Assembly: GCF_009827445.1 (NCBI RefSeq)
Contig: NZ_WTYI01000001.1
Span: 1,874,381-1,938,380 of the forward strand
Length of the DNA stretch: 64,000 nucleotides
DNA from: Qipengyuania aquimaris
GTDB lineage: Bacteria > Pseudomonadota > Alphaproteobacteria > Sphingomonadales > Sphingomonadaceae
Reading direction: 5' to 3'
The position numbers and the translations under genes are program-made. This document shows, in pieces, positions 63,001 to 64,000 of the stretch. The notes under the pieces were generated by a model. It worked only from the letters and a program-made list of their open reading frames with translations. It was not told where the DNA came from and did no database searches. Each line of letters starts with the position of its first letter. The first letter of the stretch is position 1.

Positions 63001-63479
63001 CTCACGACACCTGTCGGCGCGTCTCCGGTAAGGACCAGCCGCTGGAAATATTCGGGCGGGGGTCCAGGATATTCAAGGCGCGGATCATGCTCGAAACCGA
63101 AGCGCGAATAATAGGCCGGATTGCCCAGTAGGATGATGCCCGCGGCCCCAATTGCCCGCATATCCGCAAGGGCTCGCTGCATCAGGCGCGAGCCGATCCC
63201 TTTGTGTTGCAAGGCAGGCAGGACGGAAATTGGCCCAAGGCCATACCAATTGCCGGCATTCCCATCGATGGTGACCGGCGATACCGCGACATGTCCGACG
63301 ATGCGTTCGGCATCCTCCGCCACCAGGGAAAGCGTCAGGTCGCCATCCTTTCGAAGCCGGTCGACGATTGCAACTTCGGAACCGTCGCTGTGCTTTTGAC
63401 CCCTGAAAGCGGCTTCGGTCACGACGGCGATAGCCGCGTGGTCCGATGGCCCTTCAGGTCTGATCGCCACTGCATTCAT
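62979..63479 (-). CDS. GNAT-family N-acetyltransferase
   Basis: This 166-residue acetyl-CoA-dependent transferase has the pyrophosphate-binding segment [20 protein letters not shown] and the late [20 protein letters not shown] typical of the YhbS-type branch. The substrate is unknown. Its ATG overlaps the ribA stop (ATGA), so it is coupled to ribA. Its 3' end overlaps psd. Confidence 0.9.
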   Translation of the reverse strand: MNAVAIRPEGPSDHAAIAVVTEAAFRGQKHSDGSEVAIVDRLRKDGDLTLSLVAEDAERIVGHVAVSPVTIDGNAGNWYGLGPISVLPALQHKGIGSRLMQRALADMRAIGAAGIILLGNPAYYSRFGFEHDPRLEYPGPPPEYFQRLVLTGDAPTGVVSYAPAFG

Positions 63480-64000
63480 GGCAGCAGGTGCCCCGCGCGG
63501 TCACGCTTTGTTGCAAGATAGCGGGCGTTGTGCGGATTGTCCGGCAGGGCGTGCGGCACACGCTCGTCGATTTTGACGCCATGCGCGCCAAGTGCGTCCA
63601 CCTTGGCCGGGTTATTCGTCATCAGGCGGATGCTGCGCACACCAAGCAGGTCGAGCATCCTTGCGGCAGTGGGAAAGTCACGCGCCTCGTCCGGCAGGCC
63701 CAGCCGCGTGTTTGCATCGACCGTGTCGAAGCCCTGGTCCTGCAGGCGATAGGCCCGCAGCTTGTTGATGAGGCCGATGCCGCGCCCTTCCTGCCGCATG
63801 TAGAGGAGGACGCCCCAGCCGCCTTCCTGCGCCTCACGCGCCATTGCGTGAAGAGCCGCGTCGAGTTGGGGCCCGCAATCGCATTTCAGGCTGCCGAGAA
63901 CGTCGCCGGTCAGGCACTCGGAGTGCAGGCGCACCAGCGGCGCCTTGTCCGACCGTTCCTTGCCGATGACCAGCGCCACGTGCTCGCGGGTATCGTCGGG
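63476..64000 (-). CDS. ribA: GTP cyclohydrolase II, 5' end outside the window
   Basis: This enzyme starts riboflavin synthesis from GTP. The visible 174 residues include [20 protein letters not shown] (zinc cysteines), [18 protein letters not shown] and [18 protein letters not shown]. The reading frame stays open to the window edge ([17 protein letters not shown] before it), so the N-terminus is missing here. The 3' end is coupled to the GNAT gene. Confidence 0.95.
   Translation of the reverse strand, partial: PDDTREHVALVIGKERSDKAPLVRLHSECLTGDVLGSLKCDCGPQLDAALHAMAREAQEGGWGVLLYMRQEGRGIGLINKLRAYRLQDQGFDTVDANTRLGLPDEARDFPTAARMLDLLGVRSIRLMTNNPAKVDALGAHGVKIDERVPHALPDNPHNARYLATKRDRAGHLLP

Overview
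The window is a gene-dense, high-GC chromosomal segment with almost no long intergenic gaps. Protein content points to an alphaproteobacterium of the Sphingomonadales, most likely the family Erythrobacteraceae. The pointers are a trimeric-autotransporter-like adhesin, an intracellular PHA depolymerase, a stand-alone NDUFA9-like protein, sphingomonad-style UbiB/UbiE/UbiG and Dfp, and many secreted M13/lipase/lipoprotein genes. This assignment is inferred from remembered family resemblance and not from a search. No prophage, insertion sequence, CRISPR array or rRNA was seen. One tRNA gene, tRNA-Leu(CAG), is present.

Layout. 0-3 kb: threonine-to-glycine degradation (tdh-kbl), divergent from an XRE-cupin regulator. 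2.9-11.9 kb: nine minus-strand genes with minimal spacing run from a persulfide dioxygenase through two YeeE-type transporters, a DUF442 protein, a type II sulfide:quinone oxidoreductase and a SulP permease to a cyanide-insensitive-type bd oxidase (cydAB plus a DUF2474 peptide). A peroxiredoxin-ArsR pair is divergent from it. This reads as a reactive-sulfur oxidation and sulfide-tolerant respiration module. 12-20 kb: secreted lipase, thiolase-like protein, tRNA-Leu, NDUFA9-like protein, Tat dienelactone hydrolase, PQQ-dependent quinohemoprotein alcohol dehydrogenase, purU. 20-22.5 kb: YadA-like adhesin divergent from a small MarR-like regulator across an AT-rich spacer with a palindrome. 22.5-26.3 kb: lysC, a small membrane protein, purT and a nitronate monooxygenase-like gene. 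26.3-35.2 kb: ubiG, ruvC-yebC, dut-dfp, ubiB-ubiE. 35.4-37.2 kb: mutM followed by a small lower-GC island bounded by a second copy of the mutM 3' end. 37.3-39 kb: GST and two secreted proteins. 39-42.3 kb: glutathione-dependent formaldehyde oxidation (frmA ... fghA), interleaved with cupin, VOC and prolyl-tRNA editing genes. 43-50.5 kb: phaZ, ABC exporter, M13 peptidase, uppP and small stress/lipoprotein genes. 50.5-57.4 kb: phhA, ppk2 and a five-gene acyl-CoA operon. 57.5-64 kb: recQ, an SPFH/ribbon-helix-helix/membrane-protein operon, beta-helix protein, DksA-like zinc finger, psd, GNAT, and ribA running off the end.

Functional links. The PQQ alcohol dehydrogenase, FrmA/FghA, PurU and PurT can be joined into an alcohol, formaldehyde and formate economy: formate made by FghA or PurU can feed PurT purine formylation. 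Sulfide:quinone oxidoreductase, the bd oxidase and the three ubi genes share the ubiquinone pool.

The most unusual signals are a cysteine-free ArsR regulator controlling the sulfur module, an insertion of about 170 residues in Dfp, the mutM duplication scar with an unrecognised cargo gene, the SPFH-RHH-membrane operon behind an AT-rich palindrome, and perfect or near-perfect palindromes between divergent promoters at 22.0 and 44.7 kb.
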